A stretch of DNA of 15,646 nucleotides from Acidobacteriaceae bacterium (GTDB lineage: Bacteria; Acidobacteriota; Terriglobia; Terriglobales; Acidobacteriaceae), in contig JASHUF010000506.1 of NCBI GenBank assembly GCA_030040175.1, positions 1-15,646 on the forward strand, given 5' to 3'. Shown here one piece after another: positions 1 through 6,295 of the stretch. A program made the translations under genes and the position numbers. Position 1 is the stretch's first letter; each line of letters starts with the position of its first letter. The notes under the pieces are model-generated. The model was given only the letters and a program-made list of their open reading frames with translations. It was not told where the DNA came from and ran no database searches.

Positions 1-28
1 TCAATCGGGCATTCTGGTGGTAGTCCAT
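1..28 (-). CDS. IS481-type transposase, 5' fragment cut by window edge
   Basis: Only the first nine codons are visible, read leftward off the window: ATG at 28-26, then M-D-Y-H-Q-N-A-R-L. A purine-rich ribosome binding site (GAGAGGAGA) lies about four bases before the ATG. From memory, IS481-family transposases typically begin M-D-x-H-x-N-A-R-L, so I read this as the start of such a gene, whose product would be a DDE integrase-fold enzyme. Nothing of the catalytic core is in view, so neither the family nor its intactness can be proven here. Confidence 0.45.
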
Positions 29-111
29 TCGATCTCCTCTCGGAAACTGCGGTTTGGTCACCATCAGCTTCTCTGATCCAGATCGAATGGACAACCTGTT
101 GAAACTTCACA
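1..111 (-). mobile_element. Terminal part of an insertion sequence (IS481-like)
   Basis: The stretch from the transposase start out to about position 111 looks like the upstream end of the insertion sequence. On the minus strand two places begin with TGT, the usual first bases of IS481 inverted repeats: one ends the element at 111 (TGTGAAGTTTCAACAGG), the other at 93 (TGTCCATTCGATCTGG). The other IS end is outside the window, so the true terminal repeat cannot be chosen. If 111 is right, the element directly abuts the 122-bp repeat starting at 112. Confidence 0.4.
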
Positions 112-233
112 GCTAACGCATTTTCTGAGTAGCTGTATCCCGAAGACGGAAGGCAGAGTCGACGCGACCAACAGGGAGCGGCGACCTTACGAGGAAAGGA
201 AAAGGACACAGTCACTCAGAAAATGCCGTAGCC
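112..233 (+). repeat. 122-bp dispersed repeat with terminal inverted repeats, copy 1
   Basis: This segment is identical over all 122 bases to 8368-8489, in the same orientation, while the flanks differ. Its ends are imperfect inverted repeats of about 29 bases: the left end reads GCTAACGCATTTTCTGAGT, and the reverse complement of the right end reads GCTACGGCATTTTCTGAGT. Both continue into CTGT[A/G]TCC. It has no open reading frame of note. The structure suits a MITE or REP-like non-autonomous element. The bases ACA occur on both sides (109-111 and 234-236), but copy 2 shows no matching duplication. Confidence 0.9.
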
Positions 234-298
234 ACATCTGAGCACGGCGCGCAGAGCACGCGAAATGCAGGTTTGTGGCGCTCTCCCGGCGGATGCGT

Positions 299-727
299 TT
301 ACCGCAGCTTCGAGCGCACCTCAGCGCGGATGAGGTAGAGAAAAAAGATCAGATTCAGCCCCCCCTGAACGAGGGCGGGAGTGATGTGGAGCTTCGAGAA
401 GATCCAGAAATTGTAAGCGGCGAGCAACACAACGGCGGCGAGAGCCAGCGCCCACGCCCAGCGAAAGAGCATGAGCAGACCTGCGCATGCGGCAATAAAC
501 AACGCGGAAAAGACAAGGTAGACGGGCGGATAGCGGCCTCCGGCAACCACGCCGAGAATGATGGTTCCCGCCAGCAGCAGCAGGTAGAGGGCAACGGCAG
601 CAAGCCCGGGGAGCGGCGCGCGCGGGCGCGGATCGGACGTTTGCGCGATGCCGGAGCTTTCCGGTCGAGCGTCTTCCCTGTGCGCATGATCTGCGCCGGA
701 ACGGCCGTCGTTTTTTTCGCCGGTCAT
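299..727 (-). CDS. Hypothetical four-helix membrane protein
   Basis: The 142-residue product has a polar, charged N-terminal tail (residues 1-38). Four hydrophobic segments follow, at roughly 41-63, 68-88, 90-110 and 115-133, and it ends with a basic tail (R-A-E-V-R-S-K-L-R). I do not recognise the family. Its ATG (727-725) overlaps the TGA of the upstream cytochrome gene (726-724) in an ATGA arrangement, which implies translational coupling. An in-frame extension upstream would run through the cytochrome gene in another frame and is low-complexity, so I reject it. The pairing suggests a membrane partner of the cytochrome, but that is inference from position only. Confidence 0.75.
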   Translation of the reverse strand: MTGEKNDGRSGADHAHREDARPESSGIAQTSDPRPRAPLPGLAAVALYLLLLAGTIILGVVAGGRYPPVYLVFSALFIAACAGLLMLFRWAWALALAAVVLLAAYNFWIFSKLHITPALVQGGLNLIFFLYLIRAEVRSKLR

Positions 728-1083
728 AGGGTGCGGAGATACGCGAGAAGATCCTGAAGCTGCGGATCGTCGAGCGGGGTGGGCGGCATCATGCCGCGGC
801 CGTGAAGAATGACGGCGGTAAGCCGCTCGCCGGTGGGCGGCGCGCCGGAGGGCATGGCTTTGACCTTGGTGATCGCCTGCAGTCCGGGGCCGTGGAGCGG
901 GTGCGTCGTGGTTGGAGAGTGACAACGTGCGCAGTTTTGCGCAAAGACCGCCGCGCCGCGCGCCTCCTGCGGAGTCCATTCCGAGGACGGCTTCGAGGGC
1001 GGCAGGGATTGGCAGCCGGCGAGAGTGAGCGCCGCCGCATAGGCCGGAAGGATGAGCCGATCGAAGCCGCCGCGGAGGTGCAT
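724..1083 (-). CDS. Mono-heme cytochrome c lipoprotein
   Basis: The product is 119 residues. A hydrophobic N-terminus ends in L-T-L-A-G-C, a lipobox with the lipidated cysteine at about residue 23, so the mature protein should be membrane-anchored on the periplasmic side. The heme-binding motif C-A-R-C-H follows in the context of an N-terminal helix (G-A-A-V-F-A-Q-N). A likely methionine ligand sits in G-M-M-P-P-T-P near the C-terminus, and the end (L-Q-D-L-L-A-Y-L-R-T-L) is the usual class I cytochrome helix. The ATG was chosen because the signal peptide begins there; no clear Shine-Dalgarno sequence precedes it. It lies 31 bases after dacB and overlaps the following membrane protein by four bases. 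The electron-transfer partner is unknown. Confidence 0.88.
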   Translation of the reverse strand: MHLRGGFDRLILPAYAAALTLAGCQSLPPSKPSSEWTPQEARGAAVFAQNCARCHSPTTTHPLHGPGLQAITKVKAMPSGAPPTGERLTAVILHGRGMMPPTPLDDPQLQDLLAYLRTL

Positions 1084-1114
1084 GTCATTTCGATGATACA
1101 AGTTGATGGCGCTG

Positions 1115-2809
1115 CTATTCAGCAGAGAAGACGGCTTCGGCGATGCGGTCGATGGCCTGGGCTTCGGCATCCGATCCGGGGCGGCGGCCATTGATGAGGA
1201 TGGAAAAGGCGACGGTGTTTCCGCTGGCGGCCTGCATGTAGCCGGTGAGCGTGTTGACCTCGTTCAGGGTTCCGGTTTTGGCCCACATTCTTCCTTTGAG
1301 CGGCGAACTGGTAAAGCGCGCTTCGAGGGTGCCGTCGACGCCGGCGGTGGGGAGGGTGTCGCGCCAGGCCTGGCCCCAGGGCTGCCTGGCCGCGTAGACC
1401 AGCAGGCGGGTGAAGGCGCGGGGCGCGATCTGGTCCTCGGGGCTCATGCCGGAGCCGTCGAAGAGAAAGAAGTCCTGGTCGTCGATGCCGGCATCCGTGA
1501 GGAACTGGCGCACCACGCGCGTACCCTCTTCAAAACTGCCGTCGCCGCCCTCGAGCTTGCCCAGCAGGCGAAGGAGCAGCTCGGCGTGGAGATTCTGGCT
1601 GGTCTTGTTGATGATGGCGATGTCCTCGGCGACAGGAACGGAGATGCGCGCGGCCAGAACGCGGTGGCCGGTGAGCGGGGCGGCCACGGTGGCCAGAGAA
1701 AGAGGCTCGAGATGGACGGGCTGCGCGCGCGCGCCCACGAAGTTACCGTCGCCAGTGGAGAAGCGGTGCCGCGATTCGGCCGTCCCGGAAACGGTAATGC
1801 CCCGGGCGAGCAGGGCATCTTTGAAGGCTTCCGCGGTGAACTGCGCGGGATCGTCGACGGCGAGGCCCACGTGCAGGCCGCCGGGCGGCGCGGTGCCCCA
1901 GGCGCGCACCATCATGGAGCCGGGCGGACGCTCGATGCCGGGATGCGCGGGCTGGTCCGGCGGCGCAGGCGTCATGGAGTTGTTGAGGGTGTAGTAATCG
2001 ACGTCGGGCGTCCAAGAGCCCTGGGTAACATTGGGGGTGGAGGGATCGGCAGAGATGGCGAGGCCGGCCGCGTTGTCGTTGAAGGTAAGCGCGGAGACGG
2101 GCGCGCCGTAGGCCCACTGCAGATCGTCCCAGCCCCACCCCTGGCCGTAGCGCTCATCGAGAAAAAAGCTGTCGTCGCCGATGACGTCGCCCTCGACGGT
2201 GCGGACGCCGGCCTCTTCCACCTGCTGCGCGAGTTGATTGAGCGGCGCCATGACGGCAAGGTTGGGATCGACGGGCTTGGGTGGCGCCGATACCGTTTCC
2301 GGCGGCGCTGCGGCGCTGGACGACGAAGGCGCGGAGGGTTGTGGCGAAGCGGTCGCGGGTTCCTGGTAAGGATAGTGACGCGCGCTGAGCGTGGGATCGC
2401 CGGCGCCGAGCAGGATCAGGTCGCCGTGCAGGGCGCCGCTTGCGTCCACGTCGCCATCGCCGACGACGTAGGTGGTCCAGGTGAGGGTATCGGCGGGTAA
2501 AAGCGCGAAGGCCGCGGCCGTGGTGGTGAGCTTGGCGTTGGATGCCGGCGCGAAGAGCTTGCCCTCGTTGAGGGCGTAGAGGGTGCGGCCGTCCAGCGAG
2601 ACCACGCTGATGCCGAAGTCGGCGCGGCTGAGCGCGGCGTCGGCGAGGATGGCGTCGATGCGCTCGCCGAGCGTGCCCTTGGCGGGCGCATTTCTTTCCG
2701 GGCTTGCGTGATGCGCGGGACGAGGTTGCTGCGACGCAAGAAGCGTTCCGGATGCGAGAGCGAGAAGCGGATAAAAGAAGAGAGCCGGAAGACGCCGCGG
2801 GAGGATCAT
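1115..2809 (-). CDS. dacB: D-alanyl-D-alanine carboxypeptidase/endopeptidase (PBP4 family, S13)
   Basis: This is a periplasmic low-molecular-mass penicillin-binding protein that trims or cleaves peptidoglycan peptide cross-links. The product has 564 residues with a signal peptide at about 1-26. All three serine-acyltransferase motifs are present: S90-N-A-K93, S404-Q-N406 and K511-T-G. The family block F-D-G-S-G-M-S follows the second motif. The usual S13 insert domain lies between motifs 1 and 2. At about residues 149-180 there is an extra Pro/Ala/Ser-rich linker, which helps make it longer than E. coli DacB (477). The ATG at 2809 is set by the signal peptide; an in-frame extension to 3259 would cross folP and is rejected. 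No Shine-Dalgarno sequence is visible and a likely -10 element sits just upstream, so the mRNA may be leaderless. Confidence 0.95.
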   Translation of the reverse strand: MILPRRLPALFFYPLLALASGTLLASQQPRPAHHASPERNAPAKGTLGERIDAILADAALSRADFGISVVSLDGRTLYALNEGKLFAPASNAKLTTTAAAFALLPADTLTWTTYVVGDGDVDASGALHGDLILLGAGDPTLSARHYPYQEPATASPQPSAPSSSSAAAPPETVSAPPKPVDPNLAVMAPLNQLAQQVEEAGVRTVEGDVIGDDSFFLDERYGQGWGWDDLQWAYGAPVSALTFNDNAAGLAISADPSTPNVTQGSWTPDVDYYTLNNSMTPAPPDQPAHPGIERPPGSMMVRAWGTAPPGGLHVGLAVDDPAQFTAEAFKDALLARGITVSGTAESRHRFSTGDGNFVGARAQPVHLEPLSLATVAAPLTGHRVLAARISVPVAEDIAIINKTSQNLHAELLLRLLGKLEGGDGSFEEGTRVVRQFLTDAGIDDQDFFLFDGSGMSPEDQIAPRAFTRLLVYAARQPWGQAWRDTLPTAGVDGTLEARFTSSPLKGRMWAKTGTLNEVNTLTGYMQAASGNTVAFSILINGRRPGSDAEAQAIDRIAEAVFSAE

Positions 2810-2815
2810 GGTGGG

Positions 2816-2824
2816 AGTGTAGCA
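2816..2824 (-). promoter_or_regulatory. Extended -10 element for dacB
   Basis: On the minus strand this reads TGCTACACT, an extended -10 (TGn followed by TACACT, 4 of 6 matches to TATAAT). No convincing -35 lies upstream. It ends six bases before the dacB ATG, so transcription would start at or next to the initiation codon. That fits the absence of a ribosome binding site. Confidence 0.35.
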
Positions 2825-2912
2825 GTTGAGCGGAAAAGCCAGAGTACCATCGATTCTGCGTGTACCATTCGGTTGGCGCGGGTTGCTGTGAGCAAGTGGC
2901 GGAGCCGGATCG

Positions 2913-3830
2913 ATGCGCCCGGCTCGTGGATCAATGCGAAGCATAATGACATGGCGGCTGCGCACGCGCGCGCTGGAGCTGGGCGCGCGCACGCTGGTGT
3001 GCGGGGTGGTCAATATCACCTCAGACTCGTTCAGCGACGGAGGCCTTTTCCTGGCTCCGGAGAAGGCGGTTGCGCACGCGCTCGAATTACTGGAGGAGGG
3101 CGCAGACTTTCTTGACCTGGGCGCGGAGAGCACGCGGCCGGGGGCGCGCGCGGGAGATGCTGAGGCTGCAGTGAGCGCCGGCGAGGAACAGGCGCGGCTG
3201 CTGCCGGTCTTGGAAGGAATTCTTAAAGCGGCGCCGCACGCCGTGCTTTCGGTGGACACCTACAAGGCGGCGACGGCGCGCGCGGCGCTCCGAGCCGGAG
3301 CCGAGATTGTGAACAACGTGAGCGGGTTCACGTGGGACGCGGCGCAGGCCGGAGTGTGCGCGGAGTTCAAGGCGGGCGTGGTCCTGGCGCACACGCGCGG
3401 CCGGCCGGGGGAGTGGCATGCGCAGCCGCAACTCGAAGCCGATGCGCTGCTCGCCACGGTGCGCGAGGGATTGGCGGCGAGCCTGCACACGGCGCGAGCG
3501 GCCGGAATTCAAGAAGACGCGCTGGTGATCGATCCCGGCTACGGTTTCGGCAAGCGCCTCGATGAGAATTACGCGCTGCTCCGGCGGCAACGGGAGTTGC
3601 TGGCGCTGGGTCGGCCGCTGCTTGCCGGGTTGAGCCGCAAATCGTTCCTGGGCCATACGCTGGCGCCGCTCTTTGGCGGAAAGGCCGCGCCAGTGGACGC
3701 GCGCGAAACCGCCAGCGTGGCAGCCATGACGGCGGCGCTTCTGCACGGGGCCTCGATTGTGCGCGTGCACGCGGTGCGCCCCGCAGTGGAAGCAGCGCGG
3801 ATTGCGGATGCGATTTTGGCGGCGCGTTGA
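2913..3830 (+). CDS. folP: Dihydropteroate synthase
   Basis: This cytoplasmic folate-pathway enzyme joins 6-hydroxymethyl-dihydropterin diphosphate to p-aminobenzoate. The TIM-barrel signature blocks appear in order: [14 protein letters not shown] (pterin/phosphate loop), [42 protein letters not shown] and the C-terminal R-V-H. The P of the usual N-V-T-P-D loop is S here. The start is uncertain. ATG 2913 has GGAG eight bases upstream (305 residues), while the conserved region really begins at ATG 2946 (294 residues, M-T-W-R-L-R-T-R). The gene is divergent from dacB, with a gap of about 100 bases between them. Confidence 0.95.
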   Translation: MRPARGSMRSIMTWRLRTRALELGARTLVCGVVNITSDSFSDGGLFLAPEKAVAHALELLEEGADFLDLGAESTRPGARAGDAEAAVSAGEEQARLLPVLEGILKAAPHAVLSVDTYKAATARAALRAGAEIVNNVSGFTWDAAQAGVCAEFKAGVVLAHTRGRPGEWHAQPQLEADALLATVREGLAASLHTARAAGIQEDALVIDPGYGFGKRLDENYALLRRQRELLALGRPLLAGLSRKSFLGHTLAPLFGGKAAPVDARETASVAAMTAALLHGASIVRVHAVRPAVEAARIADAILAAR

Positions 3831-3912
3831 TCGTGCCTTCCCACCCTGGCGCAAAAAAGAAGACGCGCAGTCCAGAGGGCACCCGAAGGGACAACGAGAA
3901 CAGGGCAACTGC

Positions 3913-3959
3913 GGGTCCTTCGACTCGTCCGCCTTCGGCGAACTTCGCTCAGGATGACA
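3913..3959 (-). repeat. TGTCATCCTGAGCGAA-type intergenic repeat
   Basis: Read on the minus strand, this begins TGTCATCCTGAGCGAAG and ends GAGTCGAAGGACCC. The same two boundary phrases enclose the core of the element at 13973-14073 in the opposite orientation. A small hairpin (CGCC-TTC-GGCG, 3930-3940) lies in the middle. From memory, sequences of this kind are widespread between genes in acidobacteria and other soil bacteria. It sits between the converging ends of folP and the fucosidase gene, where it could also end transcription, although no T-run is visible. Confidence 0.6.
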
Positions 3960-3980
3960 GAGGTGAGAATGTGGGCGGCC

Positions 3981-5408
3981 TTAGGCGCTGATGCCGACCT
4001 TCAAGCGCGGCCACAGCGGACGCTCGGCGTCGTGGTCCACGATGGGCTCGCCGTCGCACTCAACTTCAATCACGGTGGCGGGCTGGTCGGGCGCGGCGAG
4101 GGGAAGGCCGGTGAGGCGCAACGTGAAATCGCCGTCCTGGGTGAAGTCGACTTTCTGGCCGGTTTTGAGCAGGCGCGCGGAGAGAGCCTTGGCTCTGAGG
4201 CCGCCGACGGCGACCACGGCTTCGGGCTTATAGAAATCGAGCCACTCCGCGGCGGGTGTATGGCCGGGCCAGAAGTGCTGGTGCAGGTAAAGCGTGTTGC
4301 CGCGGCGGGTGTAAATCGCGTTGCTGTTGCCGCCGCCCTGGCAGGGGTCCGTTCCATAGATCGCCTTGCCGTTGGTGCCAAGCCAGGCGCCGACTTCGCT
4401 CAGGATGCGCACCGATTCGGGAGGGACGGAACCATCGGGCATGGGGCCGATGTTGAGCAGGTAGTTGCCGCCCCCGTTGGCGCAGGTGGCCAGGTTGGAG
4501 ACGATCTGCTTGGGCGTCTTCCACGCGTCATCGCCGCGGTTGAAGCCCCAGCTGTCGTTCAAGGTCATGCAGGTCTCCCACGCGCGGCCCGCTTCTGCGG
4601 CTTCGATGTGCTGTTCGGGTGTGGAAAAGTCACCGGGAAGAAGATTGCGATTATTCACCAGGATGTCAGGCTGGAGATCGAAGACCATGGCGTTCATCTT
4701 TTCCGATTCCCATTCTTCGGCGGAGAGCGGCCAGGCCACGTCGTACCAGAGGATATCGATCTTGCCGTAGCTGGTCATGAGTTCGCGGATGAGTCCGTGG
4801 GTGTAATCAACGAAGCGGCGGCGCGCCGCTTCATCGGTCTTGCAGCGGGCGCCATCGGGGTGGTGCCAGTCCATGAGCGAGTAGTAGAAGCCCACGCGGA
4901 GACCTTCGGCGCGCGCGGCCTCGACAAATTCGGCCACCAGGTCGCGGCCCGGGCCCTGGTCCATGGCGTTGTAATCGGTCAGCTGCGTATCCCAGTTGCA
5001 AAACCCCTCGTGATGCTTGGTGGTCATCACCATGTACTTCTGGCCGGCGCTTTTGGCCAGCCGCGCCCAGTCGCGCGCGGCGTTGGGCCTGGGATGGAAG
5101 TGCTTGGCGAGGATCTCGTATTGGGGGATGGGAACGCCTTCCACTTCCTTGGCCCACTCGTGCTGGCCGATGACGCTGTAGAGTCCCCAGTGGATGAACA
5201 TGCCGAATTTGGCTTCGTACCACCACTCCATTCTCTGGGCGCGCGTGGCCGCCTGTTTTTCGTCGGCCGTCGAAGGGCCTGCGGGCGGCACCAGCTGCTG
5301 CGTGGCAGACAAAGGCGCCGCATCCGAGCCGACGGCGGCAAGGGCTGCGGCGCCGGCGGCTCCAAAGTGTTTGAGGAAGGCGCGGCGCGTGCTTGGGCTC
5401 CAGTTCAT
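3981..5408 (-). CDS. TAT-exported alpha-L-fucosidase (GH29)
   Basis: This is a retaining exo-glycosidase that removes alpha-L-fucose from plant, algal or microbial glycans. The product has 475 residues and begins with a twin-arginine signal (S-T-R-R-A-F-L-K, residues 6-13) followed by an Ala-rich segment, so export of the folded enzyme is expected. GH29 hallmarks are F-G-M-F-I-H-W-G (68-75), T-T-K-H-H-E-G-F (129-136) and I-L-W-Y-D-V-A-W, whose Asp223 is the predicted nucleophile. N-G-G-G-N-Y-L-L-N-I-G-P follows further on. The last ~100 residues form a beta-rich C-terminal domain. GGAGAA lies six bases before the ATG at 5408. An extended -10 and a palindrome lie upstream. Substrate linkage cannot be read from the sequence. 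Confidence 0.95.
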   Translation of the reverse strand: MNWSPSTRRAFLKHFGAAGAAALAAVGSDAAPLSATQQLVPPAGPSTADEKQAATRAQRMEWWYEAKFGMFIHWGLYSVIGQHEWAKEVEGVPIPQYEILAKHFHPRPNAARDWARLAKSAGQKYMVMTTKHHEGFCNWDTQLTDYNAMDQGPGRDLVAEFVEAARAEGLRVGFYYSLMDWHHPDGARCKTDEAARRRFVDYTHGLIRELMTSYGKIDILWYDVAWPLSAEEWESEKMNAMVFDLQPDILVNNRNLLPGDFSTPEQHIEAAEAGRAWETCMTLNDSWGFNRGDDAWKTPKQIVSNLATCANGGGNYLLNIGPMPDGSVPPESVRILSEVGAWLGTNGKAIYGTDPCQGGGNSNAIYTRRGNTLYLHQHFWPGHTPAAEWLDFYKPEAVVAVGGLRAKALSARLLKTGQKVDFTQDGDFTLRLTGLPLAAPDQPATVIEVECDGEPIVDHDAERPLWPRLKVGISA

Positions 5409-5442
5409 CGGGTTCTCCGGGACAGCGTGATTGGGGGAGCCG

Positions 5443-5476
5443 GCCGGTTTTCCGTTAGCGTTAACGAAAAGCCGGC
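5443..5476. promoter_or_regulatory. Palindromic leader/operator of the fucosidase gene
   Basis: Two arms, GCCGGTTTTCCGTTA and TAACGAAAAGCCGGC, form an almost perfect inverted repeat that differs only by single-base slippage around the T/A runs. The centre includes the self-complementary CGTTAACG (5459-5466). The palindrome lies just downstream of the predicted transcription start and before the ribosome binding site. It could be a repressor operator (LacI-family sites are often CG-centred) or an mRNA hairpin. No regulator gene is adjacent. Confidence 0.5.
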
Positions 5477-5494
5477 CAAAGAACATTCCGAGCC

Positions 5495-5503
5495 ACTATA
5501 GCA
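5495..5503 (-). promoter_or_regulatory. Extended -10 promoter of the fucosidase gene
   Basis: The minus strand reads TGCTATAGT: a TGn extension plus TATAGT, 5 of 6 matches to the sigma-70 -10 consensus. A -35 hexamer is not apparent at 17 bases, which is common for extended -10 promoters. The start site would fall near 5488, giving a leader of about 80 bases that contains the palindrome at 5443-5476. Confidence 0.5.
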
Positions 5504-5576
5504 GACGCGCTGGCGACGGCGCCTTCCGAAGTCTGAAGCGCAAAGATTTCATACGATGCCGCAATGAAACGGCGCG

Positions 5577-6038
5577 TCAGGCCAGGAGCGCGCGATACTC
5601 GAAGAACATGCTGAGGCGCCAGCGCAGAATCATGCCGAAGGCAAGAATAAAGAAGAGTCCGCCGGTCTGTTCCAGGGTGAGCAAACGGTCAAAGTAGCCG
5701 CGGGCGAAGTAGCGGATGGCGGCGAGCACGATGACAACCGCGAAAAAGGCGCCGGAGCGCTTCATCATGATGTTCCCGCCGATGCGCTCGAGGCGCGAGG
5801 TAAGCAGAAGCGGGTAGGCGAGCGCCACGGCGCCGAGAAGAAACGCGATGAGCGCCCAGCTCCAGGGGACGCGAAAAGCGGGAACAAGAAACATGAAGAA
5901 GCCGGTAGACATGCCCACGGGCGGGATGAGAATCTTTCTCGCCGTCACCGCGGTGCGGCCCTCGCGCACGCGCCACACCAGCACCGCCGACAGTCCGGCC
6001 AGCGCGGCCACTACCGAAACGCCGGGAGAAATGTGCAT
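5577..6038 (-). CDS. ccdC: CcdC-family membrane protein (cytochrome c biogenesis-type)
   Basis: The product has 153 residues with four to five hydrophobic segments (about 6-23, 44-56, 60-79, 98-110 and 125-140). The conserved family blocks are very clear: A-R-K-I-L-I-P-P-V-G-M-S-T-G-F, V-P-A-F-R-V-P-W-S-W-A-L, Y-P-L-L-L-T-S-R and E-Q-T-G-G-L-F-F-I-L-A-F-G-M-I-L-R-W-R. This is the CcdC/DUF1453 family, named from Bacillus genes linked to cytochrome c maturation, although the biochemical role is not settled. ATG 6038 is placed by family alignment; an extension to 6248 is Arg-rich and implausible. No strong ribosome binding site is seen. Its neighbour downstream is the fucosidase gene's promoter region, so it is probably transcribed alone. 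Confidence 0.88.
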   Translation of the reverse strand: MHISPGVSVVAALAGLSAVLVWRVREGRTAVTARKILIPPVGMSTGFFMFLVPAFRVPWSWALIAFLLGAVALAYPLLLTSRLERIGGNIMMKRSGAFFAVVIVLAAIRYFARGYFDRLLTLEQTGGLFFILAFGMILRWRLSMFFEYRALLA

Positions 6039-6177
6039 GGCAAGAATTTGTTTGCGTGGAGCCCATCCCGCTCGCCTCTCCGGGCGCGTACGTGCGCGGA
6101 GTGCTCCCCAGAAAAGGATAGCGGCAGCGCGGCTCCGGCGTACAGCGGCAGGGCTGCCCGCGCGTGGAACGGGGCGG

Positions 6178-6207
6178 TTGCTTGGCCGCGAGCGCGCGGT
6201 GTATCCT
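6178..6207 (+). promoter_or_regulatory. Candidate sigma-70 promoter for kduD
   Basis: TTGCTT (6178-6183) and TATCCT (6202-6207) are 18 bases apart. Each matches its consensus hexamer at 4 of 6 positions or so. Transcription would start near 6214, which excludes the upstream GTG at 6164 as the kduD start. The surrounding 6039-6295 gap is very GC-rich and contains a perfect palindrome, CGCGTACGCG (6261-6270). Nothing else in the gap is recognisable. Confidence 0.3.
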
Positions 6208-6295
6208 CGGTTTCGTCTGCGCGGCGCGCGCGTGCGCGCAAGCCGCACGGCACGCGGTTGCGCGTACGCGGCGCAAGGGAAAGGACGCGGATTCT

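Noticed and set aside
1103..2500. Long plus-strand open frame (465 codons) opposite dacB
   Set aside because: Gly/Arg/Val-rich with no recognisable motif; it mirrors the dacB coding strand, as expected in GC-rich DNA where the antisense frame lacks stops.
3954..5501. Plus-strand open frame (515 codons) opposite the fucosidase gene
   Set aside because: Antisense shadow of a gene with intact GH29 motifs; no ribosome binding site or family signature of its own.
5548..5570. TTTCAT...ATGAAA inverted repeat after ccdC as a terminator
   Set aside because: Only six base pairs with an 11-base loop and no T-run; too weak to support.
6164..6295. GTG-started N-terminal extension of KduD
   Set aside because: The extension is low-complexity, overlaps a promoter candidate, and KduD homology begins precisely at 6296.
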